64,000 nucleotides of DNA, taken from Gangjinia marincola (GTDB lineage Bacteria; Bacteroidota; Bacteroidia; Flavobacteriales; Flavobacteriaceae). Below are positions 8,108 through 16,860 of this stretch, one piece after another. Made by a program: the position numbers and the translations under genes. Each line of letters begins with the position of its first letter. The stretch's first letter is position 1. The DNA lies in assembly GCF_039523415.1 (NCBI RefSeq), contig NZ_BAAAFG010000015.1, forward strand, positions 1 to 64,000, written 5' to 3'. The notes below the pieces were generated by a model. It was not told the origin of the DNA and did no database searches. It was given only the letters and a program-made list of their open reading frames with translations.

Positions 8108-9799
8108 ATGCAATTGTCTGAACAAGAAATAATTCGAAGAGAAAAACTAGAAAAATTAAGAAGTTTAGGGATAAATCCTTATCCCGCAGATCTTTTTGAG
8201 GTTGATCACTCAACTAACACGATAAAACAGAATTTTGAAGAAGGCAAGCAGGTCACGATAGCGGGCAGATTGATGTCAAGACGAATCCAGGGAAAAGCTT
8301 CTTTTGCTGAATTACAAGATGCAGCCGGTCGTATACAGGTCTATTTCAACAGAGATGAAATATGCCCCAATGATGATAAAACTGCTTACAATGAGGTTTA
8401 CAAAAAATTGCTGGATATAGGTGACTTTATAGGAATCAAAGGTGAATTATTTACTACTCAAGTAGGAGAAAAAACAGTTAAGGTCAAAGTATTTACGCTG
8501 TTGAGTAAGGCGTTAAAACCGCTCCCTTTGCCTAAAACAGATGCAGAAGGTAATACCTACGACGAGTTCAACGATCCCGAAATGCGTTACAGACAACGCT
8601 ATGCTGATCTTGTTGTAAATCCACATATCAAAGAAATTTTTGAAAAGCGCACTAAGCTCTTCAATGCCATGCGGAACTTTTTTAACGATCGCGACTATTT
8701 TGAGGTAGAAACTCCCATATTACAGCCCATCCCGGGTGGAGCAGCAGCGCGTCCATTTGTCACGCATCATAATTCGTTGGATATTCCGCTGTATATGCGA
8801 ATTGCGAATGAATTGTATTTGAAACGACTTATTGTAGGTGGATTTGAAGGCGTGTACGAATTTTCAAAAAACTTTAGAAACGAAGGCATGGACCGCACCC
8901 ATAATCCTGAGTTTACTGCGATGGAAATCTATGTCGCCTACAAGGATTACAACTGGATGATGGATTTTACCGAAAAATTGGTGGAGCACTGTGCCGAAGC
9001 CGTTAACGGAACGACCAAAGCCAAGTTTGGTCAACATGACATCGATTTTAAGGCACCCTATCCCAGAGTGACCATGACCGATAGCATCAAAGAATTTACC
9101 GGATTTGACATCACCGGAAAGTCTGAAGATGAGCTTCGTGCAGCGGCAAAGGATATGGGCATTGAAGTAGATAAGTCCATGGGAAAAGGTAAATTGATCG
9201 ATGAGATCTTTGGTGAGAAATGTGAAGGCAATTACATCCAACCTACCTTTATTAAAGACTATCCTAAAGAGATGAGTCCATTGACAAAGGAGCACCGGGA
9301 TAATCCAGAGCTAACAGAGCGTTTTGAACTTATGGTGTGTGGTAAAGAAGTTGCCAACGCCTACTCTGAGTTGAATGATCCTATCGATCAACGCGAACGC
9401 TTTGAAGCGCAGATTGCGTTAGCAGATCGTGGCGATGATGAAGCCATGTACATAGATCATGATTTTTTACGCGCACTGGAATACGGTATGCCTCCTACCA
9501 GCGGAATGGGAATAGGTATGGATCGACTCATTATGTTTTTGACTAACCAGCAATCTATCCAAGAGGTACTGTTTTTCCCACAAATGAAGCCAGAACGCAA
9601 GCAGATTGAACTGACCGAAGAAGAAAAAACGGTCTATGATATTCTTAAGAAAGATGAGGAAATTTCGCTGACGGCGCTCAAGGCACAATCCGGACTAAGC
9701 AATAAGAAATGGGATAAAAGCATTAAAGGCTTAACCAAACATGGCCTTGCTAAAGTATTAAAAGAAGAAGATGAGTTGATGGTGGTGATTAGTGGGTAG
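8108..9799 (+). CDS. lysS: lysyl-tRNA synthetase (class II)
   Basis: The 563-residue enzyme charges tRNA-Lys. An anticodon-binding OB fold lies at about 50-150 (VTIAGRLMSRRIQGKASFAE). Class II motif 1 ends in FEVETPIL, motif 2 is the FSKNFRNEG segment with THNPEFT, and motif 3 is GMGIGMDRLIMFLT at about 455-470. The last 60 residues (after about 500) form a charged extension resembling a winged helix (LTALKAQSGLSNKKWDKSI), longer than in E. coli LysS; such extensions occur in Bacteroidota. A canonical promoter lies upstream and a hairpin terminator downstream. Confidence 0.97.
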   Translation: MQLSEQEIIRREKLEKLRSLGINPYPADLFEVDHSTNTIKQNFEEGKQVTIAGRLMSRRIQGKASFAELQDAAGRIQVYFNRDEICPNDDKTAYNEVYKKLLDIGDFIGIKGELFTTQVGEKTVKVKVFTLLSKALKPLPLPKTDAEGNTYDEFNDPEMRYRQRYADLVVNPHIKEIFEKRTKLFNAMRNFFNDRDYFEVETPILQPIPGGAAARPFVTHHNSLDIPLYMRIANELYLKRLIVGGFEGVYEFSKNFRNEGMDRTHNPEFTAMEIYVAYKDYNWMMDFTEKLVEHCAEAVNGTTKAKFGQHDIDFKAPYPRVTMTDSIKEFTGFDITGKSEDELRAAAKDMGIEVDKSMGKGKLIDEIFGEKCEGNYIQPTFIKDYPKEMSPLTKEHRDNPELTERFELMVCGKEVANAYSELNDPIDQRERFEAQIALADRGDDEAMYIDHDFLRALEYGMPPTSGMGIGMDRLIMFLTNQQSIQEVLFFPQMKPERKQIELTEEEKTVYDILKKDEEISLTALKAQSGLSNKKWDKSIKGLTKHGLAKVLKEEDELMVVISG

Positions 9800-9850
9800 C
9801 TGTGAGCTGTGAGCTTAAGTAAATAGCTTTATATATTATAATGAAAAATT

Positions 9851-9884
9851 AAGACTCATCATTGGTTTGGTGGGTCTTTTTGTA
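9851..9884 (+). terminator. intrinsic terminator after lysS
   Basis: An 11-bp stem pairs AAGACTCATCA (9851-9861) with TGGTGGGTCTT (9868-9878), including two G-U pairs, with a 6-nt loop and a following T run. Confidence 0.75.
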
Positions 9885-9907
9885 TTTTACCGCAAAATAG
9901 AAAGTAA

Positions 9908-10054
9908 ATGATTATCTTTAATGGGTTTAAGGACAAAATTAAAAAGGGCAGTGTTATAAATGATTTTGTACGGATAAATGTTGAACAGTCCTCTTTTCCA
10001 AATAAAAAATATGTAGGTCATAATCACATAAAAATTGAGAATTGCTTTTTTTAA
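9908..10054 (+). pseudogene. 5' fragment of the pentapeptide-repeat/channel-like gene, ended by an in-frame stop
   Basis: An ATG at 9908 opens a frame of 48 codons ending NHIKIENCFF and then TAA. The sequence on the far side of the stop continues in the same phase with the same style (FSISEDFKSE, then TLISIRNCYVESLSFLE) and runs without break into the next gene. The strand-turn rhythm (IENC, IRNC, ITNS) is shared across the stop. The stop lies in a T7A8 tract. This suggests one original gene of about 508 codons with a nonsense change, or a sequence error. Confidence 0.55.
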
Positions 10055-10132
10055 AAAAAATTATCTTTCAGTATCTCAGAAGATTTTAAAAGCGAAACAT
10101 TAATTTCAATAAGGAATTGTTACGTTGAAAGT

Positions 10133-11434
10133 TTGAGCTTTTTAGAGACAAATGAAAGCGTAAAACTCATAATCACCAATTCATTTATTGAACACTCGCG
10201 AATAAGATCGAAATCTAAAACAAATATCAATATCAAAAATAGCTTTGGGAATTACGAACTAATTGGGTTCTATCTAGTAAGTATTAATTATAATCCTAAT
10301 GATATTAAATTAAAAGATTGGAAATCTTTAATGTATTATTTGAAGAAAAATAAACTAATTCCCGATCTCCTATCATTCCCTACAAGTTTTAATATTTTTG
10401 GAGCAAAAAAAATTATTGCTCAGAGCACGTCATTATTTATTCCTCCGCCTAAAAAATCATTGAAATTAGAATATGATCCTCTTGTAGGTTCTAAAGAATA
10501 TAAAATTAAATTAAGTCAATCAGATTTATTAAAAACTCGAATAAACTTAGAAATAAGGGATTATAAAATTAAGTCACCATTAATTAATATAAATAAAATT
10601 TATTTAGAGCGATTAGTAATATCTAATCTAATAAAATCGAGAATTAATGTGAGTAATATTCATGCCAGCTTATTTAAAATTAATAATCTGGTTTCTCCTC
10701 AGGAACTTAAACTTTCGAATATTAGTGCTAAAAACTCAAGTAAATCAGAAATCAGTTTTTCAAACTCCGATCTAGAAAGTGCTCTTTTCAATAATATTAA
10801 TTTTAAAAATTTCAGTCTCATTAGTTTCTATAAATCAACAGTGTCAGAAGCCAAATTTTTTTCTTGTAAATTCCCTAGTAATATTCTGAACTATAATAAT
10901 TTCAATAGCCTTGAACATATAGACTTTGGAATAGTTGACAAGAATATTTTTTATCGCGACCAATATCATACCTTTTTGAGTTTAAAAAAATCTCTTGAAA
11001 AAACCGGAGACATTTATGAAGCTCAAAAAATGAAAAGTTTAGCATATAGATATCTTGAAAAAATGAAAGGATTAAGGTTCTTTCAAGATGTCATTCCTCT
11101 TAAACTGAATAAATGGAGTAGTGATCATGGCATTTCGCCAATTAAAGCGTTATGTTGGATTATAGGCGTCTCAGGATTATTATATTTTTTATTACTTCTT
11201 TCATTCGATCATCTACAATTTGACCCTAATAATAAAAAGTGGTATTCTGCATTAATAATCAATTTCAAATACTTCATAGTTTTACTCAATCCTGTTCACA
11301 GGGTTTCTGATTTGATTCCCAAAGGAGAAGAAGACGTAAATTCTATTTATTTGTTAAGTTTTTTTTCAAGAGTAATCATCGGATATCTATATTATCAATT
11401 CATTGCTGCTTTTCGAAGATTTGGTAAAATTTAA
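10133..11434 (+). CDS. pentapeptide-like repeat protein with C-terminal channel-like membrane domain
   Basis: The 433-residue frame opens with TTG; no ATG is near and the real N-terminus may be upstream. Residues about 1-275 are Ile/Asn/Ser-rich short repeats resembling a right-handed beta-helix. About 280-330 is a charged helical linker (KKSLEKTGDIYEAQKMKSL). The C-terminal 100 residues have two hydrophobic helices (about 342-360 and 403-425) flanking YSALIINFKYFIVLLNPVHR, as in pentapeptide-repeat proteins with an ion-channel-like end. The region is much richer in A+T and Lys/Asn/Ile than its neighbours, suggesting transfer. Function unknown. Confidence 0.6.
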   Translation: MSFLETNESVKLIITNSFIEHSRIRSKSKTNINIKNSFGNYELIGFYLVSINYNPNDIKLKDWKSLMYYLKKNKLIPDLLSFPTSFNIFGAKKIIAQSTSLFIPPPKKSLKLEYDPLVGSKEYKIKLSQSDLLKTRINLEIRDYKIKSPLININKIYLERLVISNLIKSRINVSNIHASLFKINNLVSPQELKLSNISAKNSSKSEISFSNSDLESALFNNINFKNFSLISFYKSTVSEAKFFSCKFPSNILNYNNFNSLEHIDFGIVDKNIFYRDQYHTFLSLKKSLEKTGDIYEAQKMKSLAYRYLEKMKGLRFFQDVIPLKLNKWSSDHGISPIKALCWIIGVSGLLYFLLLLSFDHLQFDPNNKKWYSALIINFKYFIVLLNPVHRVSDLIPKGEEDVNSIYLLSFFSRVIIGYLYYQFIAAFRRFGKI

Positions 11435-11436
11435 AA

Positions 11437-11467
11437 ACCCAACTCATCTCAAAGACAAGTCGGGTTC
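11437..11467 (+). terminator. hairpin after the channel-like gene
   Basis: AACCC..ACT pairs with AGT..GGGTT across a 13-nt loop, just 3 nt after the stop codon. There is no long T run, so it may serve as a stabilising 3' hairpin with the stronger hairpin that follows. Confidence 0.35.
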
Positions 11468-11471
11468 AATC

Positions 11472-11515
11472 AAAACAACAGGCTGGCTCCAAAATTGGAG
11501 CCAGCCTGTTGTTTT
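11472..11515. terminator. strong bidirectional terminator
   Basis: A perfect 19-bp inverted repeat (11472-11490 with 11497-11515) has a 6-nt loop AAAATT. It is flanked by A and T runs on both sides, so it can end both the rightward channel-like gene and the leftward YiaA-type gene, whose stop codon lies at its edge. Confidence 0.9.
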
Positions 11516-11981
11516 ACTTATTTTTTTTCTGCTGTTCAAAGAACTTGACATCTCTGGTATTCTTTTGAACTGCTACCGCAGCAAATAACGCCAGTGCAAA
11601 TGACATCCCATAAAAGCCTTTTTCACTCAGCAGCAGATCTGCGTTCCACAGCCCAATAATAAGCAGTAAAATTGATACAATGGTCACAAACCAGCTAATG
11701 CCATAATAGATGTCTGTAACCGGGATACCTTCCAGTTTATCCCGTACACTTTTTTGTACAGAGACAACCGAAAACAGTCCGAACAGTAGAATCGTAAAAT
11801 AATACCCTTTTTCATTGAGCAGCATATCGGCATTCCATAACCCGATGCAATAGGAGATCATCCCCACAAATAATGCTGCCCATGCTGCTGAAATAAACGC
11901 GCCGGTAGGTTTGTTTTCAAAAACTTCTGGCGTTTCTCTTTTGTTTTCTTTTTTTGGATTCAATTCTTGTTGCGTTTCCAT
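11514..11981 (-). CDS. YiaA/YiaB-type inner membrane protein
   Basis: The 155-residue protein has four hydrophobic helices arranged as an internal duplication. The first repeat contains YCIGLWNADMLLNEKGYYF and the second IGLWNADLLLSEKGFYG, each followed by a FA/VVAVQK-x-RD segment. This two-helix unit is the YiaAB domain of inner membrane proteins of unknown function. The N-terminal 30 residues are hydrophilic and cytoplasmic. It ends in a strong shared terminator. Confidence 0.85.
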   Translation of the reverse strand: METQQELNPKKENKRETPEVFENKPTGAFISAAWAALFVGMISYCIGLWNADMLLNEKGYYFTILLFGLFSVVSVQKSVRDKLEGIPVTDIYYGISWFVTIVSILLLIIGLWNADLLLSEKGFYGMSFALALFAAVAVQKNTRDVKFFEQQKKNK

Positions 11982-12101
11982 GTATTGTTGTTTTGATTAT
12001 GGGGTCAAATGTCTATCAAAACCTTTATTGCTGAAAACAAAAATTTTCTAATACCTTACGATATAATTTTATTATTTATACTAGTAAATGAACAATTATA
12101 A

Positions 12102-12109
12102 TACATTTG
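12102..12109 (+). promoter_or_regulatory. possible -7 box of the following gene
   Basis: TACATTTG fits the TAnnTTTG consensus and lies 23 bp before the ATG at 12133. No clear TTG is found at the -33 position, so this is a partial match. Confidence 0.35.
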
Positions 12110-12132
12110 AGTAAAATTACTTACGATATAAA

Positions 12133-13608
12133 ATGACAACTTCTTTGATAAATATTCTTTCGGCTAAAGAGAAAAGACAGTTTAACCTATTTCTCAACGC
12201 ACAAAATAAGCGCAAGGATGCTAAGAATATTCAGTTATTTGAGTTGCTTCAGCGGGAGCAGGATGAGCGGTTGGATGTCGTTCTGTATGGAAAACCTTCG
12301 GCGAATGCCTATCATGCGTTACACAAACGACTCAAAGACAATCTAATCGATTTTATTGCGCAAAAAAGTTTATCGCAAGAGGCTTCTTCAAAATATAAAG
12401 CACTGCGTTACCTTACAGCGGCACGTGAAGCATACTTAAGAGAAGAACCCAAAACCGGTCAAAAACTGCTGCAAAAGACCATTGAGTTTTCCAGACCATT
12501 AGAATTTTTTAGTATCATCCAGGAGGCACTCCATACTCACATCCAATATGCACATCTTCACCATGATATACATCTGGAACAGCTTTTTGATGCATTTAAG
12601 CACAATCAAAAAAAACTGGAACAACAAGAGCGCGTCAATATGGCCTGTGCCTTTTTAAAACATGAAATTAAACAAGCAACGCTTCAAAAAATGATATCCT
12701 ACAGATCGCTGCTAGAAGTAACTTTGACTAAATTCAACCTGGCAGGCACAACTGACTTGAGTTTTAAGTCGCTGTATCAACTTCTTGACATCATTCATAC
12801 TGCTGCCAATCTGGAGTACGCTTTCGCGGAAGCGCTGCCATATCTAAATCGACTATATTATCAAGTTGAACGAGTTGCAAACCATCCTAAACAGCACCAG
12901 CTGTATCGTCTAGCGATCGATTATTTTTTAGCCAACGCACATTTGAGAAATTTAAATTTTGAAGCCTGCGCAGAAGTATTAAAGCGATATGAAACCCATC
13001 TACAACAAGAAAGATTGAACCCAACATCTGGTGCTTATCAAAATTTTGTTCTGATCAAATCCCTGCACCTTAATTTCACAGGAAATCACACTGAAGCTCT
13101 TAAGCTTATCACACCCCATGAGTTAGATAGATCGATACATAATCCTGATCTTATTTTAGTGGTGTGCACGATCTATATTCAGCAAGCCGAATTTAAAACC
13201 GCGTTCAAAGCATTTCATCTGTTGAAACATACGAATAGCTGGTACTTAAAGAAGTACGATCGCGAATGGGTAATCAAGAAAGATCTCATTGAACTTATTC
13301 TTCAGGTAGAATTAGATCATTTTGAATTGGCTCATTCCTTGCTGCGAAGGTTTCTACGTACCTACAAGAAAACGTTAGAACAAAATGATCTTCTTCGTAC
13401 CTTTATTTCGCTCATTCAACAAATGAACCATCATCCAGAGCTCCTTCAAGAAGATCGTTTTAAACATAAGGTAAAGACTGGATTCAGTAATTATAATACT
13501 CAAACAGCCGATTTGATTCTGATTAGCTTTTATGGATGGTTAATGGCAAAAAGTCAACAAACTTCTATTTATGAGACTACCCTTTCACTGATTAAAAACC
13601 TGAAATAG
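12133..13608 (+). CDS. helical protein of unknown function (TPR-like)
   Basis: The 491-residue protein has no signal peptide or membrane segment. It is almost wholly helical, with regularly spaced Leu, Ala and aromatic residues as in tetratricopeptide-like repeats (for example LRNLNFEACAEVLKRYETHL and HTEALKLITPHEL). The N-terminal INILSAKEKRQFNLFLNAQ segment is a pattern seen in conserved hypothetical proteins of Flavobacteriia. It is followed closely by a zinc protease gene. A palindromic word (CTTTCGCGGAAGCG, 12821-12834) lies within it. I do not recognise a function. Confidence 0.65.
   Translation: MTTSLINILSAKEKRQFNLFLNAQNKRKDAKNIQLFELLQREQDERLDVVLYGKPSANAYHALHKRLKDNLIDFIAQKSLSQEASSKYKALRYLTAAREAYLREEPKTGQKLLQKTIEFSRPLEFFSIIQEALHTHIQYAHLHHDIHLEQLFDAFKHNQKKLEQQERVNMACAFLKHEIKQATLQKMISYRSLLEVTLTKFNLAGTTDLSFKSLYQLLDIIHTAANLEYAFAEALPYLNRLYYQVERVANHPKQHQLYRLAIDYFLANAHLRNLNFEACAEVLKRYETHLQQERLNPTSGAYQNFVLIKSLHLNFTGNHTEALKLITPHELDRSIHNPDLILVVCTIYIQQAEFKTAFKAFHLLKHTNSWYLKKYDREWVIKKDLIELILQVELDHFELAHSLLRRFLRTYKKTLEQNDLLRTFISLIQQMNHHPELLQEDRFKHKVKTGFSNYNTQTADLILISFYGWLMAKSQQTSIYETTLSLIKNLK
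12821..12834. repeat. palindromic word, variant copy (TTTCGCGGAAGCG)
   Basis: CTTTCGCGGAAGCG within the helical unknown gene, read as Phe-Ala-Glu-Ala codons. One base differs from the exact copies at 18380, 22686 and 63264. Confidence 0.6.
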
Positions 13609-13687
13609 TCTAGTGATCTCAAAAAAGCTTCTGGCAGTTATAAAGCATATTTCATTTTTTGTATCTTCTGCCTTCAAAATTTTACAC

Positions 13688-16192
13688 ATGATAAAACATT
13701 CTTTTAAGTACGCATTACTGCTTATGATGGCGATTTCCATTTCCAGCTGTGGTGTATTTCAGCCTAACAAAGGAAAGAAGCCATCCAGTATGGCTTCAAC
13801 TAAATCGTCTTCTAAAAAAGGCGGCATCCAACCCTATAGCAAAGTCATCACTAAGAAAGCAAAATCAGATAGCGGATTATTTATGGTGCATAAACTGGAC
13901 GAAAAATACTTTTTCGAAATTCCGGATACCCTAATTGGTCGCGAGATGCTAATGGTAACCCGCATCGCTAAAACTGCGGCTAACCTTGGTTTTGGAGGTG
14001 GCAAGCAGAACACTTCTGTATTGAGGTGGGATCAAAAAGACAAAAAGCTGTTGCTTAGAGTAGTGTCCCATCAAATTTATGCAGCAGATTCTTTGCCGGT
14101 TTCAGAGGCTGTAAAAAACAGCAACTTTGAACCTATTTTATATGCATTTGATGTAAAGGCCTATAAAAAGGATACCGTCAATAATTCCCGAAACATCGTT
14201 ATTGATGCCACTGAGTTATTTACTGAAGATGTCAAACCACTGGGCATGCCAGATTTTAGACGCAAAGGCTATAAAGTTTCTCGTCTTGATAAAAAGCGTA
14301 GCTACATTGATACCATTCGCAGTTATCCTGAAAATATTGAAGTGCGCCATGTAAAAACCTACAATGCCGGCAGCCCTCCGAGTAATTCGGCTACGGGATC
14401 AATCTCTGTGATGATGAGTAATTCTATGATTCTATTGCCTAAGGAACCTATGAAACGCAGGTATTTTGATCAACGTGTAGGATGGTTCGCCCGCGGCCAA
14501 ACCGATTATGGCCTGGAAGATCAAAAAAGCAAAACTGTTGTTTACCTTGATCGCTGGAGATTAGAGGTAAAAGATGAAGACATTGAAAAATTTAAACGAG
14601 GTGAACTCGTTGAGCCCAAAAAACCTATTGTTTATTATATTGACAGGGCTACGCCCGAAAAATGGCGTCCTTATATTAAACAAGGAATAGAAGATTGGCA
14701 AGTTGCTTTTGAAGCAGCCGGCTTTAAAAATGCCATTATTGCAAAGGACCCTCCAACGATTGAAGAGGATCCAGATTGGAGCCCCGAAGATGTGCGCTAT
14801 AGCGTAGTACGTTACTTGGCATCACCTATTCCTAATGCTAATGGACCACATGTGAGTGATCCCCGAAGTGGTGAAATTCTGGAAAGTGATATAAACTGGT
14901 ATCACAATGTAATGACTTTATTAAGAAACTGGTTTTTTGTACAGACAGCAGCCATTAATCCAGATGCGCGAGGTGTGGCGTTTAAAGATGAAGTGATGGG
15001 CCGATTAATTCGTTTTGTATCTGCGCACGAAGTTGGTCATACTTTAGGTCTGCCTCACAACATGGGCAGCAGCGTTGCTTATCCCGTTGAGAAATTGCGC
15101 GATCCTGAGTTTACCAAAGAATATGGTACGGCTCCATCCATCATGGATTATGCACGTTTTAATTATGTAGCTCAACCGGGAGATGGCGATGTAGCACTAA
15201 TGCCAAATATTGGACCCTATGATAAGTATGCCATTATGTGGGGCTACAAACCTATTTTAGACAAAGAAGGAAAAGAAGAAAAGCCAATTCTCGATAGCTG
15301 GATTCTTGAAAAACAAGATGATCCAATGTATAGATTTGGTGGACAGCAGTTTGGCGTTATTGACCCAAGTTCTCAAACCGAGGATTTAGGAGATGATAGT
15401 GTTTTAGCGAGTACGTATGGAATTGCCAATCTTAAGCGTATTGTACCAAACCTCATCGAATGGACCAAAGAAGATGGTAAGGATTATGAGGATTTAGAAA
15501 CCATGTACGGTCAGGTACTTTCTCAATACAATAGATATATGGGACATGTCGCCAGTAATATTGGCGGAGTATACCAATACAATAAAACCTACGATCAAGA
15601 AGGCGCGGTTTATACGCACGTACCTAAAGAAAAACAAGAAGCTGCCATGAATTTTTTACAAGAGCAGTTGTTTGATACACCAGGGTGGTTGATCGACAAT
15701 ACGATTTTTGATAAAATTGAAGCGGCGGGAAGTGTTGAACGAATCAGAAGTTTTCAAACCAGAACGCTTAATAACATGCTGGACTTTGGAAGAATGGCAC
15801 GTTTGATTGAAAATGAAACCATCAATGGAGACGATGCTTATACCTATCCCGAAATGATGACTGATTTAAGAAAAGGATTGTTTAGTGAACTCTCCAGAGG
15901 CAAAACGATTGATGTGTACAGAAGAAATCTTCAAAGAGCATACGTTGAACGCCTGGAATATTTGATGACAAATGAACAAAGCCAAATACCTGCTGCATTT
16001 AGACGTTTTGTAAAACGAACCAATGTAGATGTTAGTCAAAGTGATATTCGACCAGTTGTAAGAGCTGAACTTAAAGCATTAAGGAGCAACGTAAGATCTG
16101 CTGTTAATAGAACACGAGATCGTATGAGCAAATATCATTTACAGGATTTAGAAGAACGAATCACCATGATTTTAGAGCCTAATAAAAGCTAA
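13688..16192 (+). CDS. zinc-dependent metalloprotease (DUF5117/DUF4953 type), lipoprotein
   Basis: The chosen start at 13688 gives an 834-residue protein with a lipoprotein signal (AISISSC, Cys near residue 22); a GTG 75 bp upstream only adds a poor leader. Mature parts in order are an N-terminal DUF5118-like segment, a DUF5117-like domain (about 90-330), and a zincin domain with HEVGHTLGLPHN near residue 450, giving the zinc His residues and catalytic Glu. SIMDYARFNYVAQPGD follows as the Met-turn-like segment. Such proteins sit in the periplasm or outer membrane of Bacteroidota; substrates are unknown. Confidence 0.85.
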   Translation: MIKHSFKYALLLMMAISISSCGVFQPNKGKKPSSMASTKSSSKKGGIQPYSKVITKKAKSDSGLFMVHKLDEKYFFEIPDTLIGREMLMVTRIAKTAANLGFGGGKQNTSVLRWDQKDKKLLLRVVSHQIYAADSLPVSEAVKNSNFEPILYAFDVKAYKKDTVNNSRNIVIDATELFTEDVKPLGMPDFRRKGYKVSRLDKKRSYIDTIRSYPENIEVRHVKTYNAGSPPSNSATGSISVMMSNSMILLPKEPMKRRYFDQRVGWFARGQTDYGLEDQKSKTVVYLDRWRLEVKDEDIEKFKRGELVEPKKPIVYYIDRATPEKWRPYIKQGIEDWQVAFEAAGFKNAIIAKDPPTIEEDPDWSPEDVRYSVVRYLASPIPNANGPHVSDPRSGEILESDINWYHNVMTLLRNWFFVQTAAINPDARGVAFKDEVMGRLIRFVSAHEVGHTLGLPHNMGSSVAYPVEKLRDPEFTKEYGTAPSIMDYARFNYVAQPGDGDVALMPNIGPYDKYAIMWGYKPILDKEGKEEKPILDSWILEKQDDPMYRFGGQQFGVIDPSSQTEDLGDDSVLASTYGIANLKRIVPNLIEWTKEDGKDYEDLETMYGQVLSQYNRYMGHVASNIGGVYQYNKTYDQEGAVYTHVPKEKQEAAMNFLQEQLFDTPGWLIDNTIFDKIEAAGSVERIRSFQTRTLNNMLDFGRMARLIENETINGDDAYTYPEMMTDLRKGLFSELSRGKTIDVYRRNLQRAYVERLEYLMTNEQSQIPAAFRRFVKRTNVDVSQSDIRPVVRAELKALRSNVRSAVNRTRDRMSKYHLQDLEERITMILEPNKS

Positions 16193-16216
16193 TTTTTTAA
16201 ACATAAATTAATACTG

Positions 16217-16250
16217 AAACCCTTATCCTAACCGATAAGGGTTTTTATTT
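16217..16250 (+). terminator. intrinsic terminator after the metalloprotease gene
   Basis: A perfect 11-bp stem AAACCCTTATC/GATAAGGGTTT (16217-16227 with 16234-16244) has a 6-nt loop and a T-rich tail. Confidence 0.9.
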
Positions 16251-16325
16251 TATATATAATGCAACTTATATCTTAAACCTTTTTATTCGTTAAGGGTCTT
16301 ACCAATGAACTTAAAATAAAATACG

Positions 16326-16739
16326 ATGAAACCTACAATGATTATTTTGGCTGCTTTTTTAAGCATCACAACTATGGCTCAATCACAACAAAGAATGAAG
16401 CGCCAACAGCAAACAACCATGAGCATTGAAGAACGTGCTGCCATCAATTCAAAAAAATTGACCCTTGCCTTGGATTTAAATGAGAGTCAGCAAGCAAAAG
16501 TACAGGAACTTCTTACAACACACTTGACAATACAAAAAGCTCAGCGTGAAGAGAGAGAAGGAAAAACATCTGAAGAATTAGCAGCCGATGCCGCAGAGCG
16601 AAAAGAAGCGCGTCTTGATGCTAAAATCTCCTTACAGAATAACATGAAAGAAATTCTAACCCCAGAGCAATTTGAGCGCTATCAAGAAATGCAACTGGAA
16701 CGAGATAGCAGGAATAAGGGAAGAAAACGAAGACAGTAA
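16326..16739 (+). CDS. small exported Spy/CpxP-like protein
   Basis: The 137-residue product has a signal peptide ending TTMAQSQ (about residue 20). The mature part is helical and very rich in Gln, Glu, Lys and Arg, with two helix starts typical of the LTxxQ group: LALDLNESQQAKVQELL and ILTPEQFERYQEM. This resembles Spy and CpxP, periplasmic chaperones or stress sensors. It stands alone between two hairpin terminators, so it is likely a monocistronic unit. Confidence 0.7.
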   Translation: MKPTMIILAAFLSITTMAQSQQRMKRQQQTTMSIEERAAINSKKLTLALDLNESQQAKVQELLTTHLTIQKAQREEREGKTSEELAADAAERKEARLDAKISLQNNMKEILTPEQFERYQEMQLERDSRNKGRKRRQ

Positions 16740-16762
16740 TCCTATCCACATACATAATAGCA

Positions 16763-16790
16763 AGAGCCGATTTTTCTCGGCTCTTTTTGC
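16763..16790 (+). terminator. intrinsic terminator after the Spy-like gene
   Basis: The 8-bp stem AGAGCCGA/TCGGCTCT (16763-16770 with 16777-16784) is followed by a T run. Confidence 0.85.
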
Positions 16791-16827
16791 GCATTATTTT
16801 TAACTAAAACCTTTCAACATAAGTCAG

Positions 16828-16835
16828 TACATTTG
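16828..16835 (+). promoter_or_regulatory. -7 box upstream of the GT-C-like gene
   Basis: TACATTTG matches TAnnTTTG and lies 25 bp before the TTG start at 16861. It supports a start near there, since the only in-frame stop upstream overlaps the box itself (TGA at 16834). No clear -33 TTG is seen. Confidence 0.4.
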
Positions 16836-16860
16836 AGGGACCAACCATCTTTTTAATCCA

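Larger units (their letters stand above)
9800..10132. other. intergenic stretch holding a terminator and a broken 5' coding segment
   Basis: This 333-bp gap starts with GTGAGCT repeats and the lysS terminator. From 9908 it contains an open frame in the same phase as the following gene, interrupted by TAA at 10052-10054 (see the separate entry). Confidence 0.7.

Noticed and set aside
10133..11434. Calling the split gene a frameshift
   Set aside because: The reading phase before and after the stop is the same, so it is a nonsense or substitution event, not a simple one-base slip.
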